Made by a program: the position numbers and the translations under genes
Notes under the pieces: generated by a model
What the model saw: only the letters and a program-made list of their open reading frames with translations
Databases searched by the model: none
What the model was told of the DNA's origin: nothing
Assembly (NCBI RefSeq): GCF_902364025.1
Contig: NZ_CABJCG010000001.1
Span: 620,001 to 684,000 of the forward strand
DNA: 64,000 bases
Reading direction: 5' to 3'
Source: Enterocloster lavalensis
Lineage (GTDB): Bacteria; Bacillota; Clostridia; Lachnospirales; Lachnospiraceae
Part shown: one piece after another, positions 51,476 through 60,147 of the stretch
Position numbering within the stretch: the stretch's first letter is position 1
How the letters are laid out: every line of letters starts with the position of its first letter

Positions 51476-52624
51476 CTACTCCCCGTCCTGCTTTGAGCGG
51501 ATGGGTTTCACGGAAATGCCGTTGATCTCCACGTGCTCGTTGACCTCGATGACGATGCAGGAACGGCCCTCCACCATCTTGGTCTGCACCAGGTAGGTCT
51601 TGTCCGGAGCCACCTTGATGCTCACGTCCGGAGTCTTGATCTCAAAGCCACGGGTGCTGACCACGTTGGTGGCCACAAAGCTGGCCTCCCGGCTCTTCTC
51701 GTCGGTGGGATAGATCGTGTCCAGCTCCTGCAGCTTCTCCGGGTCCGCGCCGTTGTTCTCCAAAAGGCGCTTCACCTGGTACTTGTCCAGGGTCAGGGGC
51801 TCCGGGTCCTCCTTGCGCTCCTCCAGCATCTCGCTTAAGCTCTCGTGGATATTTTTCACCGTCTCAAAGTCGCAGTTCTCCCCTAAAGTCTCCTCCACGA
51901 TGGCCTGGAAGGTCTCCTTCTGGCTCTTGGCGGACAGGGGGATGGTGCAGCCCAGCACCTCGTCGATCAGCTGGGTGCTCAGCTCCTCCGGGTTCTTGGA
52001 GTAGTACAGCAGGCTGTGCAGGTCTGTGTTCCGGTCGTTGAAGGCCGGGAAGAGAAATCCCAGGTCCGGGGCCTCCACCAGCCAGTCCCGGTTGCGGTTC
52101 TCGATGGCGTTGGTCATGGGATTGTAGCTGAGCCCGGCCTTGGAGAGCTTCACCGGGCAGACGCTGCACTGGATGAAGGAATACACGTAGTCCGAGGCGT
52201 CAAACATCTCGATGCCGTCCGTGGATTTGGCCGGAATGTCGTAGGCGCAGTGGATCAGGATAATATAGTAGTTTTCGCCGTAATCATAGTTGGCGATGAC
52301 CTTGTCGTAAAACTCCTCCAGCAAAGCGTCGTCCTTCAGCTCGCTGTCCCGAAGCCGCAGCAAAAACTCCTGGGTTCCGCCCTCCGCCTCGGTATGTAAG
52401 GGAAATTCCATGTTGATCAGATTCTTCCCCAGGGTGCCGGACATGGCTCCCCGGAAAATGGTAAAATATTTAAACGCCTCCTCCTCGGGAAGGGAGAGAA
52501 AGGCCTCCTTTAGCTCCGTGCGCTTCTCCTTCTCCGCGTCCACGTAACAGCCGCAGATTCTGGTGATGGCGCAGCCTGCGGGAGTGAAAAGTTTCTTGAT
52601 TTCGCTGACTTCTTTCTTATTCAT
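51476..52624 (-). CDS. DUF4317 domain-containing protein
   Basis: A 382-residue cytoplasmic protein of the DUF4317 family, common in Lachnospiraceae and of unknown function. Family features are the N-terminal NKKEVSEIKKLFTPAGCAITRICGCYVD and FSLYYxKDP-type region (HSLLYYSKNPEELS near residue 225), then SAKSQKETFQAIVEETLG and the C-terminal beta region VSIKVAPDKTYLVQTKMV. No signal peptide or membrane segment. The start at 52624 has AGGAGACATGCCAT. The gene is divergent from the sugar O-acetyltransferase gene; overlapping promoters lie between. Confidence 0.88.
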   Translation of the reverse strand: MNKKEVSEIKKLFTPAGCAITRICGCYVDAEKEKRTELKEAFLSLPEEEAFKYFTIFRGAMSGTLGKNLINMEFPLHTEAEGGTQEFLLRLRDSELKDDALLEEFYDKVIANYDYGENYYIILIHCAYDIPAKSTDGIEMFDASDYVYSFIQCSVCPVKLSKAGLSYNPMTNAIENRNRDWLVEAPDLGFLFPAFNDRNTDLHSLLYYSKNPEELSTQLIDEVLGCTIPLSAKSQKETFQAIVEETLGENCDFETVKNIHESLSEMLEERKEDPEPLTLDKYQVKRLLENNGADPEKLQELDTIYPTDEKSREASFVATNVVSTRGFEIKTPDVSIKVAPDKTYLVQTKMVEGRSCIVIEVNEHVEINGISVKPIRSKQDGE

Positions 52625-52698
52625 ATGGCATGTCTCCTGTTCTGTGCGTTCGCACCGCGGCCCTGCCCTGCAGCCGGTCCGCCGCGGCCTCATCTGTA

Positions 52699-52740
52699 AT
52701 ACTAGATCAGATTGGAATATAAGTCAAGTTGTGTTATAGT
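52699..52740. promoter_or_regulatory. Overlapping divergent promoters
   Basis: Minus strand: TTGACT (52727-52722), 17 bp, TAGTAT (52704-52699) for DUF4317. Plus strand: TTGGAA (52712-52717), 17 bp, TATAGT (52735-52740) for the acetyltransferase. The two polymerase sites overlap. Confidence 0.65.
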
Positions 52741-52773
52741 GATGAGGAAATGAAACAATCAGGAGGTAAGGTT

Positions 52774-53385
52774 ATGGATTCAAAACAGAACCGGGAGCGC
52801 ATGGAGAGCGGAAAGCTCTATTTTCCGGCCGACGAAGCCGTGATGGCGGAGCAGACCGCCTGTATGGAACGGCTCTGGGAATACAATCAGTCCCGCCCCT
52901 CGGAGGGAGAAAAGCGGGCCCGCATGCTGGAGGAACTGTTCGCCCACGTCGGAAAAAACGCCTATATCGAACCGCCCCTCAGGGCCAACTGGGGCGGCGC
53001 GCGGGTCCGCCTTGGGGATAATTTCTACGCCAACTTCAACCTCACCCTGGTGGACGACGCCGAAATCAGCTTCGGGGACAACTGCATGGTGGGCCCCAAC
53101 GTGACAATCGCCACCGCAGGACACCCCATTTTGCCTGAGCTGCGCTGCCAGCTATTGCAATACAACCTTCCCGTACACATCGGGGACAACGTGTGGATCG
53201 GCGCGGGAGCCATTATACTGCCCGGCGTGACCGTGGGGGACGGCTCCGTGATCGGCGCGGGCAGCGTGGTCACAAAGGACGTGCCCGGCGGCGTGGTGGC
53301 CGCGGGTAATCCCTGCCGGGTGCTGCGGGAAATCGGGGAGCGGGACCGGGTGTATTACTACAAAAACCTGCGGATTGACCTCTAA
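52774..53385 (+). CDS. Sugar O-acetyltransferase (maltose/galactoside type)
   Basis: A 203-residue left-handed beta-helix (hexapeptide-repeat) acetyltransferase of the Maa/LacA type. The N-terminal helical part ends in EPPLRANWGGARVRLGD; hexapeptide repeats continue with FYANFNLTLVDDAEISFGDNC and VHIGDNVWIGAGAIILPGVTVGDGSVIGAGSVVTKDVPGG (three segments), and the catalytic His is in ATAGHPILPE (near residue 113). Acetylates a sugar, perhaps as a detoxification step. The ATG at 52774 has AGGAGG. The minus-strand PTS terminator overlaps its 3' end. Confidence 0.9.
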   Translation: MDSKQNRERMESGKLYFPADEAVMAEQTACMERLWEYNQSRPSEGEKRARMLEELFAHVGKNAYIEPPLRANWGGARVRLGDNFYANFNLTLVDDAEISFGDNCMVGPNVTIATAGHPILPELRCQLLQYNLPVHIGDNVWIGAGAIILPGVTVGDGSVIGAGSVVTKDVPGGVVAAGNPCRVLREIGERDRVYYYKNLRIDL

Positions 53386-53404
53386 AAGCGTCAGTCCGCA
53401 GGTT
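53361..53404 (-). terminator. Terminator of the mannose-type PTS operon
   Basis: AACCTGCGGA (53365-53374) pairs with TCCGCAGGTT (53395-53404); on the minus strand TTTTG follows. It lies 20 nt past the PTS IIA stop, inside the last codons and stop of the opposing acetyltransferase gene. Confidence 0.7.
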
Positions 53405-53423
53405 ATGGGGACGGCCGGACGGC

Positions 53424-53831
53424 CTACTCGTCGTCCTGGTTTTCCCCCGTCTCGTATTCATTTACATAGATCAGGTGGTTTTTAGCTTCCTCCACCACCG
53501 ACCGGACCGCCTCCCTCGTGAGGGGGACGTCCTCCGGCTGAAGCACCAGGCTCAGAGCGCAGGGAAGGTTAACGCCGCAGATCAGATGGCAGCGGTCGCT
53601 CATGTACTGGCAGAACTTCTGGTTCACGCTGCCGCCCAGCATGTCCGTCATGATCACCACCTCGTCCTCCGGCCCGAATCCCGCCAGGGCTTCCCTGATC
53701 TGACCGTCCAGGTCGCGCTCGTCCACATAGGCGCTGATATCCACGATATCCGACCTGGAGGTGAGAAATTCCAGGGTTTCCTTCAGTCCCCGGGCCATCC
53801 GGTGATGGGATGCAATTACGAATCTTCTCAT
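53424..53831 (-). CDS. PTS mannose/fructose/sorbose-family EIIA component
   Basis: A 135-residue EIIA-Man-type protein. The phosphoryl-accepting His is in FVIASHHRMARG (His9, aligned to E. coli ManX His10), and the conserved DMLGGSVNQKF segment (about 62-72) corresponds to the EIIA motif DTWGGSPFN. It accepts the phosphoryl group from HPr and passes it to EIIB. Last gene of the operon; the start overlaps the ceramidase-like gene's stop by ATGA (53828-53831). It lacks the fused EIIB of E. coli ManX. Confidence 0.85.
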   Translation of the reverse strand: MRRFVIASHHRMARGLKETLEFLTSRSDIVDISAYVDERDLDGQIREALAGFGPEDEVVIMTDMLGGSVNQKFCQYMSDRCHLICGVNLPCALSLVLQPEDVPLTREAVRSVVEEAKNHLIYVNEYETGENQDDE

Positions 53832-55066
53832 AAGCTCTCTCCTCGCAAATCCTCGATTATCTGATCCACATACAATTCCGCTTCCCCCTGGGGAAATGGG
53901 GTCTGCATGCTCTCATAGCCCTTGCCGTACTCCTGCCGCTCCACGATATAGCCCGCGCTGTAGTTGGCGTAGCCCCAGACAATCCGAACCGGCCCTTCCA
54001 TGGCTGCTTTGATCCGCAGCCCAAAGGTGGAGAACAGCTCCCCGGGAATCGTCACGATCTCCAGGTCTCCCAGGCGGAAGATCACGGATTTCAGGGTGAC
54101 GTCCACGCCTCCTGCCTCCAGCTTGCGCTTCATGTGCCGCAGCCCGGACCACAAAAGCTTTTTCTCGTCCTCCCCCACCGCGGCCGCCAGCTGCTTTTCG
54201 CTGTCCGCGATCTGGGCCTTCAGGGCCTCCGTGTCGTAGCGGTGGCGCACGGTGTACCGGGAGGTACCCACCCCGACGGCTTTCAGCTCCAGCGGCCGTT
54301 CCTCCGCCCCGAAGCCGACGATCTGATCCATGATCTCATCCCGGACCCGCCACAGCTCTGCCTCGTCGTTCCCCCGGCGGTACTGGCGGTTGCCCATGTC
54401 CCCGCAGGCCCCCTGCATGGTGAGGAAAATGGTATTGTACTTCTCATCCAGAGCCTTCCCAATATTTCCCAGCAAATCGGAGCTGATCTTCATGTTGTGG
54501 ATGCCCAGCACCGTGGGATGGCAGGTCAGGCTGGCGATTCCCGCCACCACGTGGTTTTCGTTCCGAAACAGGATCAGGTTCACGTCCTTGTCGCTGGGCT
54601 TGTCCTTGTAGTTGCGGTTCCCGTAGACGCCCTCTATGGTCCCCTGAACCACGCTGGGGGTGACCTCAAGGAATCCCCGGTCAAAGCATTCGTCCACCGC
54701 AGCCAGCACACGGTTCACCAGAAAGCTCCGGTAGTCCGCCTTTCTCCGGTTCCGGTCCTCCCCCTCGTCCTCGAAGCTGATGTCCGGGCCGGAGTGGGTG
54801 TGGATGGTGGACAGGATGACGTGCTCCACGGGCACGCTGTATTTCGCAGCCACCACCCCGCGGACGTAATCGCTGATCAGCTCCTCCAGGCGGCATAAAT
54901 CCAGCGTCACCCACACGAAGATTTCCCCGTCCACCCGCAGGCACAGGGCCCTGCAGTACAACCGGTCCAGCACGCCGATGGATTTCCCGGTCCGCATGGC
55001 GTAGCCCCGCATGTACATGGGAAATTCCGGCGTTATGTCATATTTTGCCGCGCTTACCTCTACCAT
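53828..55066 (-). CDS. Neutral/alkaline ceramidase-like hydrolase (cytoplasmic)
   Basis: A 412-residue protein of the neutral ceramidase N-terminal family. Zinc-site motifs are STIHTHSGPDIS (near residue 93-104) and LTCHPTVLG (near 188). The usual G-D-x-S-P-N catalytic-Ser region reads ACGDMGNRQY, so the conventional nucleophile is not visible. The protein has no signal peptide and lacks the long C-terminal immunoglobulin-like domain of secreted ceramidases. Within a mannose-type PTS operon, an intracellular amidohydrolase acting on an imported N-acyl sugar phosphate is a reasonable hypothesis. I prefer the ATG (55066) over a GTG six nt upstream. Confidence 0.78.
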   Translation of the reverse strand: MVEVSAAKYDITPEFPMYMRGYAMRTGKSIGVLDRLYCRALCLRVDGEIFVWVTLDLCRLEELISDYVRGVVAAKYSVPVEHVILSTIHTHSGPDISFEDEGEDRNRRKADYRSFLVNRVLAAVDECFDRGFLEVTPSVVQGTIEGVYGNRNYKDKPSDKDVNLILFRNENHVVAGIASLTCHPTVLGIHNMKISSDLLGNIGKALDEKYNTIFLTMQGACGDMGNRQYRRGNDEAELWRVRDEIMDQIVGFGAEERPLELKAVGVGTSRYTVRHRYDTEALKAQIADSEKQLAAAVGEDEKKLLWSGLRHMKRKLEAGGVDVTLKSVIFRLGDLEIVTIPGELFSTFGLRIKAAMEGPVRIVWGYANYSAGYIVERQEYGKGYESMQTPFPQGEAELYVDQIIEDLRGESL

Positions 55067-55082
55067 CTGCACTCACCCGCCT

Positions 55083-55883
55083 TTACGCCAGAATCCCGAA
55101 GGCGGAGCAGACCATGGAGAACAGAATCACCAGCAGGATAATGGTGGTCACCTTCATGCCCTTGCGGCCGATCAGCTTGTACAGGGCCCAGACGGTGAGT
55201 ACGGAGATCATGGAGGGAAGAATCTTGTCCAACAGATCGGCCAGCGCCATGTTCACCTCTCCCATCTGGAAGGTCAGAGGCGTTTTCGCCGTCACCACCG
55301 TGGCGGCCAGGGCTCCTACCACCGTCAATCCCAGCACGGAAGCCGCGTCGGTGATCTGGGCGATCTTTCCGCCGAATTTGGTGATCAGCTTGGTGCCCTC
55401 GCGGTAGCCCACCCACATGAGCTGGGTGCGGACCGCGATGAAGAACACGTTGGTCAAAAGCCAGAGAATCGTTCCCACCGGGTTGCCCTCCAGGGCCATG
55501 TATCCGGCGATAGAGCCTAAGATGGTGGGAAGCAGGGTCCAGATCAGGGTGTCTCCGATACCGGCCAGCGGGCCCATCAGGCTGACCTTGATGTTCTGCA
55601 CCGCGTCGGCCGCGGAGATTCCCTCCTTGTCCTCCAGGGCCAGGGTCGCGCCCAACACCAGGTTCGCCACCCAGGGATGGGTGTTGAAATACCGGAAATG
55701 GTTGTTTAACGCCTCCACGTACTCATCGTCGTCCGGGTAGATTTTGCGCAGAAGGGGGCCGATGCCGAATACCACGGCCGGGGCCAGCTGCGTATCATAG
55801 TTAAATGTGGTTACCGCCATCAGGGACCATCTGCAGGCTCCCTTCACACAATCCTTTTTTGTCAATACCGGTTCTCTATTCAT
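55083..55883 (-). CDS. PTS mannose/fructose/sorbose-family EIID component
   Basis: A 266-residue EIID-type membrane protein. The family pattern is LTKKDCVKGACRWSLMAVTTFNYD (read in order from residue 7), then FRYFNTHPWVANLVLGATLALED, SLMGPLAGIGDTLIWTLLP and hydrophobic segments near the C-terminus. It forms the sugar channel with EIIC. The start is the ATG after CAGGAGGATTGGAAG, overlapping the IIC stop by 8 bp. Confidence 0.9.
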   Translation of the reverse strand: MNREPVLTKKDCVKGACRWSLMAVTTFNYDTQLAPAVVFGIGPLLRKIYPDDDEYVEALNNHFRYFNTHPWVANLVLGATLALEDKEGISAADAVQNIKVSLMGPLAGIGDTLIWTLLPTILGSIAGYMALEGNPVGTILWLLTNVFFIAVRTQLMWVGYREGTKLITKFGGKIAQITDAASVLGLTVVGALAATVVTAKTPLTFQMGEVNMALADLLDKILPSMISVLTVWALYKLIGRKGMKVTTIILLVILFSMVCSAFGILA

Positions 55884-56646
55884 CTTCCAATCCTCCTGCA
55901 AATCCAACTGTGGCTCTCGCTTCATTATCTGTGTAGAACTTGTACGCCAGCGCCGTTCCCAAAAGGGCTACGCCCAGAACCGGAACCTTTATGTACGCGC
56001 TGACCACAAAACCGATGAGAATGTAGTTGAAATACTTCTTTGCCGGCATGTAGTGCAGCAGCATTGCGATACCAAGTCCGGGCAGCAGCTTTCCGGCCAC
56101 GGACAGTCCGCCGGTCACCCAGGCCGGAAGCACGTCCAGGATCGCCTGTACCAGAGGCGCGCCCGCCGTCAGGGCCACCGCTGTGGGGAAGGACATAAAC
56201 ACCGCCACCATCACCGGGCTCAGCAGCATGATGGTGTACATTTTCTTGAATTCCTTTTCGTTTGCGTAGCGCTGGGCCTTCTGGGCGATAAAGGAGTTGC
56301 AGATCTTAAACAGCACGTCCATCTGCACGCCCAGCATACCGACGGGAAGGCCGATGGTCAGGCCCACCTCCGGTCCCTGGCCCGTGGTCTGGGCAAAGGC
56401 GCAGGCGATGATGGTCGCCACGCCGTAGTCCGGCACCGAGGAGCCGCCGATGGCCGCCACGCCCAGGGACATCAGGGTAAAGGTACCGCCGATGTAAAGC
56501 CCGCTGTTCACGTCGCCCAGAATCAGGCCGCAGATCAGGCCCACAATGGCCGGCCGGGCGTGGGTCAGCGAAAGTCCGCGGCGGTCCAGGTTGATCCCCG
56601 CGGCCACCAGTATCAGTGCAATTATCTGCCATACAGCTAATGTCAT
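55876..56646 (-). CDS. PTS mannose/fructose/sorbose-family EIIC component
   Basis: A 256-residue EIIC-type permease with about seven to eight hydrophobic segments. Family motifs: DRRGLSLTHARPAIVGLICGLILGDV, GQGPEVGLTIGLPVGMLGVQMDVLFK (both in order) and MLLHYMPAKKYF. The ATG follows GCAGGAGGGAAAAAGAG. It forms the transmembrane channel with EIID. Sugar specificity cannot be told from sequence. Confidence 0.9.
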   Translation of the reverse strand: MTLAVWQIIALILVAAGINLDRRGLSLTHARPAIVGLICGLILGDVNSGLYIGGTFTLMSLGVAAIGGSSVPDYGVATIIACAFAQTTGQGPEVGLTIGLPVGMLGVQMDVLFKICNSFIAQKAQRYANEKEFKKMYTIMLLSPVMVAVFMSFPTAVALTAGAPLVQAILDVLPAWVTGGLSVAGKLLPGLGIAMLLHYMPAKKYFNYILIGFVVSAYIKVPVLGVALLGTALAYKFYTDNEARATVGFAGGLEDE

Positions 56647-56662
56647 CTCTTTTTCCCTCCTG

Positions 56663-57148
56663 CTATCTCAAAAACTCATCCAGATTTACCACCGAGTCCG
56701 CCGGAACGTACTGGGCGTAAATTTTGGTCCCGTTTCCCTTCAACACCTTGTAAGCCTCAATCTCCCGGTCCGTGGCGTAGGCCCTCTGGTACAGCTTGAC
56801 GCTGTGCACGGACTCGTCCGGGCGGGCGGTTCCGCCCACCACCAGCTCGGGAATCTTCACCCCGGCCTCGGAAAGACTTTCCAGGGTCACCGGGCTCTTC
56901 ACGATCACAAATACGTTGTGATCCTCGTATTTCCCGGCCTTAAAATTGTTCAGCGCCTTCTCCAGGGTGATGATGGAGATGGCCATACCCGTGGGGCGCG
57001 CCAGCTTCATGCTGGCCTTGGTCAGCTCGTTGTTCGCCACCCCGTCGTCGATGATCATGATGCGCTGGGCCCCTGAGCGCCCCGCCCACTGGGTGGCCAC
57101 GATTCCGTGCAGCAGACGGTTGTCGATTCTAGCCAATGTGATTCCCAT
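56663..57148 (-). CDS. PTS mannose/fructose/sorbose-family EIIB component
   Basis: A 161-residue EIIB-Man-type protein. The phosphorylated His is in ARIDNRLLHGIVATQWAG (His14), aligned with E. coli ManX IIB His175-type site. SIITLEKALNNFK and the C-terminal YQRAYATDREIEAYKVLKGNGTKIYAQYVPAD (read in parts) are family features. It receives phosphate from EIIA and gives it to the sugar during transport. The ATG at 57148 has AGGAGG and lies 13 bp past the regulator stop. Confidence 0.9.
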   Translation of the reverse strand: MGITLARIDNRLLHGIVATQWAGRSGAQRIMIIDDGVANNELTKASMKLARPTGMAISIITLEKALNNFKAGKYEDHNVFVIVKSPVTLESLSEAGVKIPELVVGGTARPDESVHSVKLYQRAYATDREIEAYKVLKGNGTKIYAQYVPADSVVNLDEFLR

Positions 57149-57161
57149 AGTTTCATTCCTC

Positions 57162-59915
57162 CTATTCGTCCTCGCGGCCCTGGTCAAAAGCCGGCCGCCC
57201 GGTCATTTTATTCTTAGAATTCAAGTGGATATAGTCATAAATGTACGCGATCTCACTGACCGGCAGGTCCACCTTGTAGTGGTTGGAAATATCCTGGAAG
57301 CACTCCTGGACCCAGCCGATAAAATCTCCGTGTTTTTTCTGGAACCCTTCCAGATCCTGGTAATTCTCGATGGAGGTCTTGGTCACCAGCCGCTCCACCA
57401 GGCAGCACAGGTGGACGTAAAGGCCGATGATGATTCTCCCCTCCAGCTTCTGCCCCGTGATCCGGGAAAGCCGCGTCACCGAGTGCTCCACCTCGTCCAG
57501 AAGCTTTGCCGGGTTCAGGATAGTGATGGATTCCACCACGTTCTGGAGGGTAAAATTCTTCAGCATGTTCTGGTTGAACACCTCCAGCTGCTTCTCATCC
57601 AGATAGGCGGAAAAGATCCGCTTCAGCTGCTCCGCCCCGTCCATGGAGATAATGTCCTCCAATGCGATAAAGGGAACTCCCTCGATCTCCGGGTTGAACA
57701 GCCCGATGATGCATTTCACCCGGTATCTGGCAAAAATCTCGTCCCGGCTTCCATTTTTCACCAAACGGTAGTAATCGTAGGCGATATACCGGACCGGAAT
57801 GCAGGCGTCGGAGCTCTGGAGAATCAACTCCTTGATCTTCTCCGCCGTGTCGATCCCATTTTCGCCGCTGAAAATGATGGCGTCCTCCTTGCGCACATTG
57901 TTGATAATCCGGTAGGTACAGATATTGTTCTCGCTGGCCCGCTTTAAAATCTCCTCCATATCCATGTTTCCGCAGATTCCAAGGCCGATGTCCACGGCCA
58001 GGGCCGTGCTGATGTTGTTGATGATGCCGATGTTCACATTAGCCAGGTTCCGCATCTCCCGATGAATCTGCTCCAGAGAGCCCATGTCCACCATGAGCAC
58101 GATGTCCCGGCAGGTGATGTAGCGCTCAATGTGTTTTTCCAATATCCCGGCGATATCCCGGCTCTGGACGTCCAGGGGCATGTCGATGGCCTCGAACACC
58201 TTCTTTCCGATGATCTGATTGGCCGCGTCCGCGATGCTGGTGGCCGTGGAATAGCCGTGGCTCAAAATAACCCCGGCCGTGGAGGCCACCGCGATATGCT
58301 CGTTCTGGCTCTTCACATTCAGCAGAAGGAACAGCTGGTTCAAGCTGTTGACCTCCACGTCCAGATTCTGCTTCACAAGCCCGGCGATCTGGGCGGTGAT
58401 GGCCGCCTCCTTGGCCAGCTCCTGCTTTATCACCCCGAACAGGGAGACGATCTCGTCCCCGTTGGTCTTTACCCACTTGGACACGATGTGGTCAGCCCGG
58501 AGCTGGATGTACAGGCACCGGGCCAGGAGATAGCTGTACTTTTTGGAGAGATTGATCCCATAGGTCTCCCCCACTGTCTCAAATATCTGGTTGATCATCT
58601 GCTCGTAGCTGGCGATCTTGTTGTTGACCAGCTTCTGCCCGTAGATCAGATAATCATAGTAATTTTTTAAATGCTGCTGACAACCCTTTAACATTCCCTC
58701 AAAGCCCTGATCCCCGCTTTTGAAATCCTGGTACTCGTCCAGGATCATCTGGAAATACTGGATGGCCTGCTCAAAGGAATTGTCCCGGTTGTAACTGCTC
58801 ATGCGGATTAGCTTATCGTCCTCCTCCTCCGCTCCGAACCGGAGACTGGACATCATGTAGTCCGGCAGATGGTAGGTGCGGATGGCGATCTGGCCCGCGT
58901 CCCGCTCCAGGTAGGCCCCGGCGCAGCAGCTGGTGATACAGAACAGAAGCTCGTCGATGTTGTTCTCGAAGGGGTATTCCAGCATGCAGTGGAAGGCCCG
59001 CTTGCTGATGCTCACGTCCACTCCCATGCGCTGTCCCTCCCGCCTGAGGAAGGCGACCAGCATCTCCTCCTTCTCGTCGATGGTCCGTTCATTTAAGGAG
59101 GGGACCTGAATCACAATGGGAATCCGCCTGGCAAATGCCTTGAACAGCGCTTCCCCCGGCGGCCTGGAGGTGGCGAACACCAGCCTGGCCCCCGACTCAT
59201 AGAGCTCATCGCCTCCGCCCACGGTCCTGTACTGACCGCTTACCAAATAGGAAAAGATCATTTCCTGCCCCGCCGCCGGAAGCCGGTCGATCTCGTCGAA
59301 AAAGATCATGCCTCCGTCGGACCTGGACAGCCATCCCTTCCCGTCCCCCTCTCCCAGCAGATTCCGGGCAAAACCTTCCGTATTCTGGGCGTACTCCGCG
59401 CAGTCCACCGCGATATAGTGCCGGTCCGCCTTGATGACCTTCTCGTTCTTCCCGTACTCAAACATCAGTCTGGACAGAAAGGATTTACCCGTGCCGTTGG
59501 CGCCGTACAACAGGGTGGGAAGGCCGTTTGGCGGATACTGGACCGCCGCCTTGCACTGCTCGATACAGGGACTTAAACTCAGGTAATGTCCCACCGCCTT
59601 CTGGAAATCCCGTTTGGACTCCCCGCTGCGGCTCTTGATCAGAAATTCGTCCAGACCGGAAAAGATGCAGGTGTCGAAGGTCACCTGCGCGCTGCGCTCC
59701 ACGTTTTTCTTATGGAAAAAGTACACCGGCCTGGAATTGACCTTAATCGCCCGCGCCTCCTTCACCAGCTCATTCAAATACTGGCTGGCCAGGTTCCTGG
59801 ATATATTCAGGTTTTCGCTGATGTCGTTGGCTGTAAACTGCTTCAATTCCTTTGTAGAGAAATTCCGGCTGATTTTTTCCAGATATCCGTAAACTTCTTC
59901 CTTGGTGCTGAGCAT
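57162..59915 (-). CDS. LevR-like AAA+/PRD regulator, sigma-54-activator type without GAFTGA
   Basis: A 917-residue regulator. Order: N-terminal HTH (about 20-70), AAA+ domain with Walker A LLYGANGTGKSFL (about 136-145) and Walker B MIFFDEIDRL (about 202-210), EIIA-Man-like domain with LSHGYSTATS (His near 552) and LMVDMGSLEQ, and a C-terminal PRD region with GLYVHLCCLVERL (His near 834). This is the LevR/ManR type, in which PTS phosphorylation sets activity. The GAFTGA loop is missing between the Walker motifs: the segment reads LLGEGDGKGWLSRSDGG. The start ATG (59915) is 8 nt after AGGAG; the upstream ATG is too near. First gene of the PTS operon. Confidence 0.85.
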   Translation of the reverse strand: MLSTKEEVYGYLEKISRNFSTKELKQFTANDISENLNISRNLASQYLNELVKEARAIKVNSRPVYFFHKKNVERSAQVTFDTCIFSGLDEFLIKSRSGESKRDFQKAVGHYLSLSPCIEQCKAAVQYPPNGLPTLLYGANGTGKSFLSRLMFEYGKNEKVIKADRHYIAVDCAEYAQNTEGFARNLLGEGDGKGWLSRSDGGMIFFDEIDRLPAAGQEMIFSYLVSGQYRTVGGGDELYESGARLVFATSRPPGEALFKAFARRIPIVIQVPSLNERTIDEKEEMLVAFLRREGQRMGVDVSISKRAFHCMLEYPFENNIDELLFCITSCCAGAYLERDAGQIAIRTYHLPDYMMSSLRFGAEEEDDKLIRMSSYNRDNSFEQAIQYFQMILDEYQDFKSGDQGFEGMLKGCQQHLKNYYDYLIYGQKLVNNKIASYEQMINQIFETVGETYGINLSKKYSYLLARCLYIQLRADHIVSKWVKTNGDEIVSLFGVIKQELAKEAAITAQIAGLVKQNLDVEVNSLNQLFLLLNVKSQNEHIAVASTAGVILSHGYSTATSIADAANQIIGKKVFEAIDMPLDVQSRDIAGILEKHIERYITCRDIVLMVDMGSLEQIHREMRNLANVNIGIINNISTALAVDIGLGICGNMDMEEILKRASENNICTYRIINNVRKEDAIIFSGENGIDTAEKIKELILQSSDACIPVRYIAYDYYRLVKNGSRDEIFARYRVKCIIGLFNPEIEGVPFIALEDIISMDGAEQLKRIFSAYLDEKQLEVFNQNMLKNFTLQNVVESITILNPAKLLDEVEHSVTRLSRITGQKLEGRIIIGLYVHLCCLVERLVTKTSIENYQDLEGFQKKHGDFIGWVQECFQDISNHYKVDLPVSEIAYIYDYIHLNSKNKMTGRPAFDQGREDE

Positions 59916-60075
59916 ACTCATCTCTCCTGTTCTGGGGGAATTACCTGGTACATGTTTCATTATAGTAATTTTTTCAGATTTGGGAATAGAGTTTTGTGCA
60001 TTCCGCCACTCATGCTGGGATTTCAGCAGTAGGATATGACTTTTTTGAACAAACTTTTGTGTTTCGACACTAAAA

Positions 60076-60115
60076 TTGACACTCTGAGAGGTGCGGACAT
60101 GGTATAATACCTCTC
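60076..60115 (+). promoter_or_regulatory. Possible promoter and operator of the second HAD phosphatase
   Basis: TTGACA (60076-60081) and TATAAT (60103-60108), but with a 21-bp spacer. An inverted repeat GAGAGGT (60086-60092) and ACCTCTC (60109-60115) flanks the -10; it may be an operator. The spacer is longer than usual. Confidence 0.45.
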
Positions 60116-60147
60116 ATAATCCCCAACATTCAAGGAGGCATCTGATT

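Noticed and set aside
59922..60147. Sigma-54 (-24/-12) promoter upstream of the LevR-like gene
   Set aside because: The closest candidate, TGGCGGAATGCAC, has the GG and GC doublets much too close together.
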